Assembly (NCBI GenBank): GCA_021794525.1
Contig: JAJYQP010000043.1
Span: 1 to 35,580 of the forward strand
DNA length: 35,580 nt
From: Pseudomonadota bacterium
Lineage (GTDB): Bacteria; Pseudomonadota; Alphaproteobacteria; Sphingomonadales; Sphingomonadaceae
Direction of reading: 5' to 3'
This document shows positions 35,504-35,580 of the stretch, piece after piece. Numbering within the stretch: the stretch's first letter is position 1; the number at the start of each line of letters is the position of its first letter. The notes under the pieces were generated by a model, which was not told where the DNA came from, did no database searches, and worked only from the letters and a program-made list of their open reading frames with translations. The position numbers were made by a program, and so were the translations under genes.

Positions 35504-35580
35504 CCGGGCGTGCCGGTTGGGCGAACGGCGCGCTTAGCGGCTCGCACTCCCGCGTTCAAGGCGCTGCTAGAAGGTCCAGT

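Overview
The window is GC-rich chromosomal DNA of an alphaproteobacterium, most likely order Sphingomonadales, family Erythrobacteraceae (Erythrobacter/Qipengyuania/Altererythrobacter group). This is inferred from gene content: an alphaproteobacterial GyrA with Ala at the residue-83 position, folate-dependent TrmFO, PstA/PstC with large N-terminal extensions, a DUF2490 outer-membrane protein, a ScfR/RamB-type regulator divergent from isocitrate lyase, PrsK/PrsR with a PEPxxWA-CTERM protein, and GTTC-N7-GTTC (LexA) and GGAAC-N16-CGTT (EcfG) type sites. Genes are densely packed. No mobile element, CRISPR array or prophage is visible, and no gene-free stretch exceeds 300 bases.

Layout. 1-7.2 kb: gyrA (5' end outside the window), lysoplasmalogenase, trmFO, a small flavodoxin-like protein and recJ. 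7.3-7.5 kb: two tandem tRNA-Glu genes differing only at the wobble base. 7.6-15.5 kb: the complete phosphate-starvation locus phoR, DUF2490 outer-membrane protein, pstS-C-A-B, phoU, phoB, with two Pho-box-like sites. 15.5-19.0 kb, minus strand: an extensin-like protein, then the DNA-repair pair radical SAM protein plus UdgX, read from a promoter that overlaps a LexA-type operator and apparently starts transcription at the start codon. 19.1-20.1 kb: PilZ protein and a general-stress flavin-fold protein, closed by a strong bidirectional terminator. 20.2-23.8 kb: amino-acid permease, panB and a DUF475 (TerC-like) membrane protein. 23.8-27.3 kb: prsR and prsK, the two-component system of the PEP-CTERM/exosortase pathway. 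27.4-31.1 kb: a small stress-type membrane protein with its own EcfG-type promoter, scfR, aceA and a 59-residue protein. 31.2-35.5 kb: exported M20 amidohydrolase, SLC13-type transporter, a PEPxxWA-CTERM protein and tRNA-Leu(CAA).

How the genes work together. PhoR/PhoB/PhoU with PstSCAB form one phosphate sensing and uptake unit, and the DUF2490 gene sits inside it behind its own Pho-box-like sequence. The radical SAM and UdgX genes overlap by 4 bases and look SOS-inducible. ScfR probably controls aceA through TTTGYAAA sites in their shared promoter region. PrsK/PrsR may control the PEPxxWA-CTERM gene 7 kb away, which has a weak sigma-54-like sequence upstream. The exported amidohydrolase and SLC13 transporter could form a catabolic pair.

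Most worth following up: the LexA-overlapped leaderless promoter of the radical SAM-UdgX operon, the EcfG-type promoter of the 92-residue membrane protein, the duplicated 3' end of aceA, and the TTTGYAAA sites between scfR and aceA. All calls come from reading the sequence; no database search was run.
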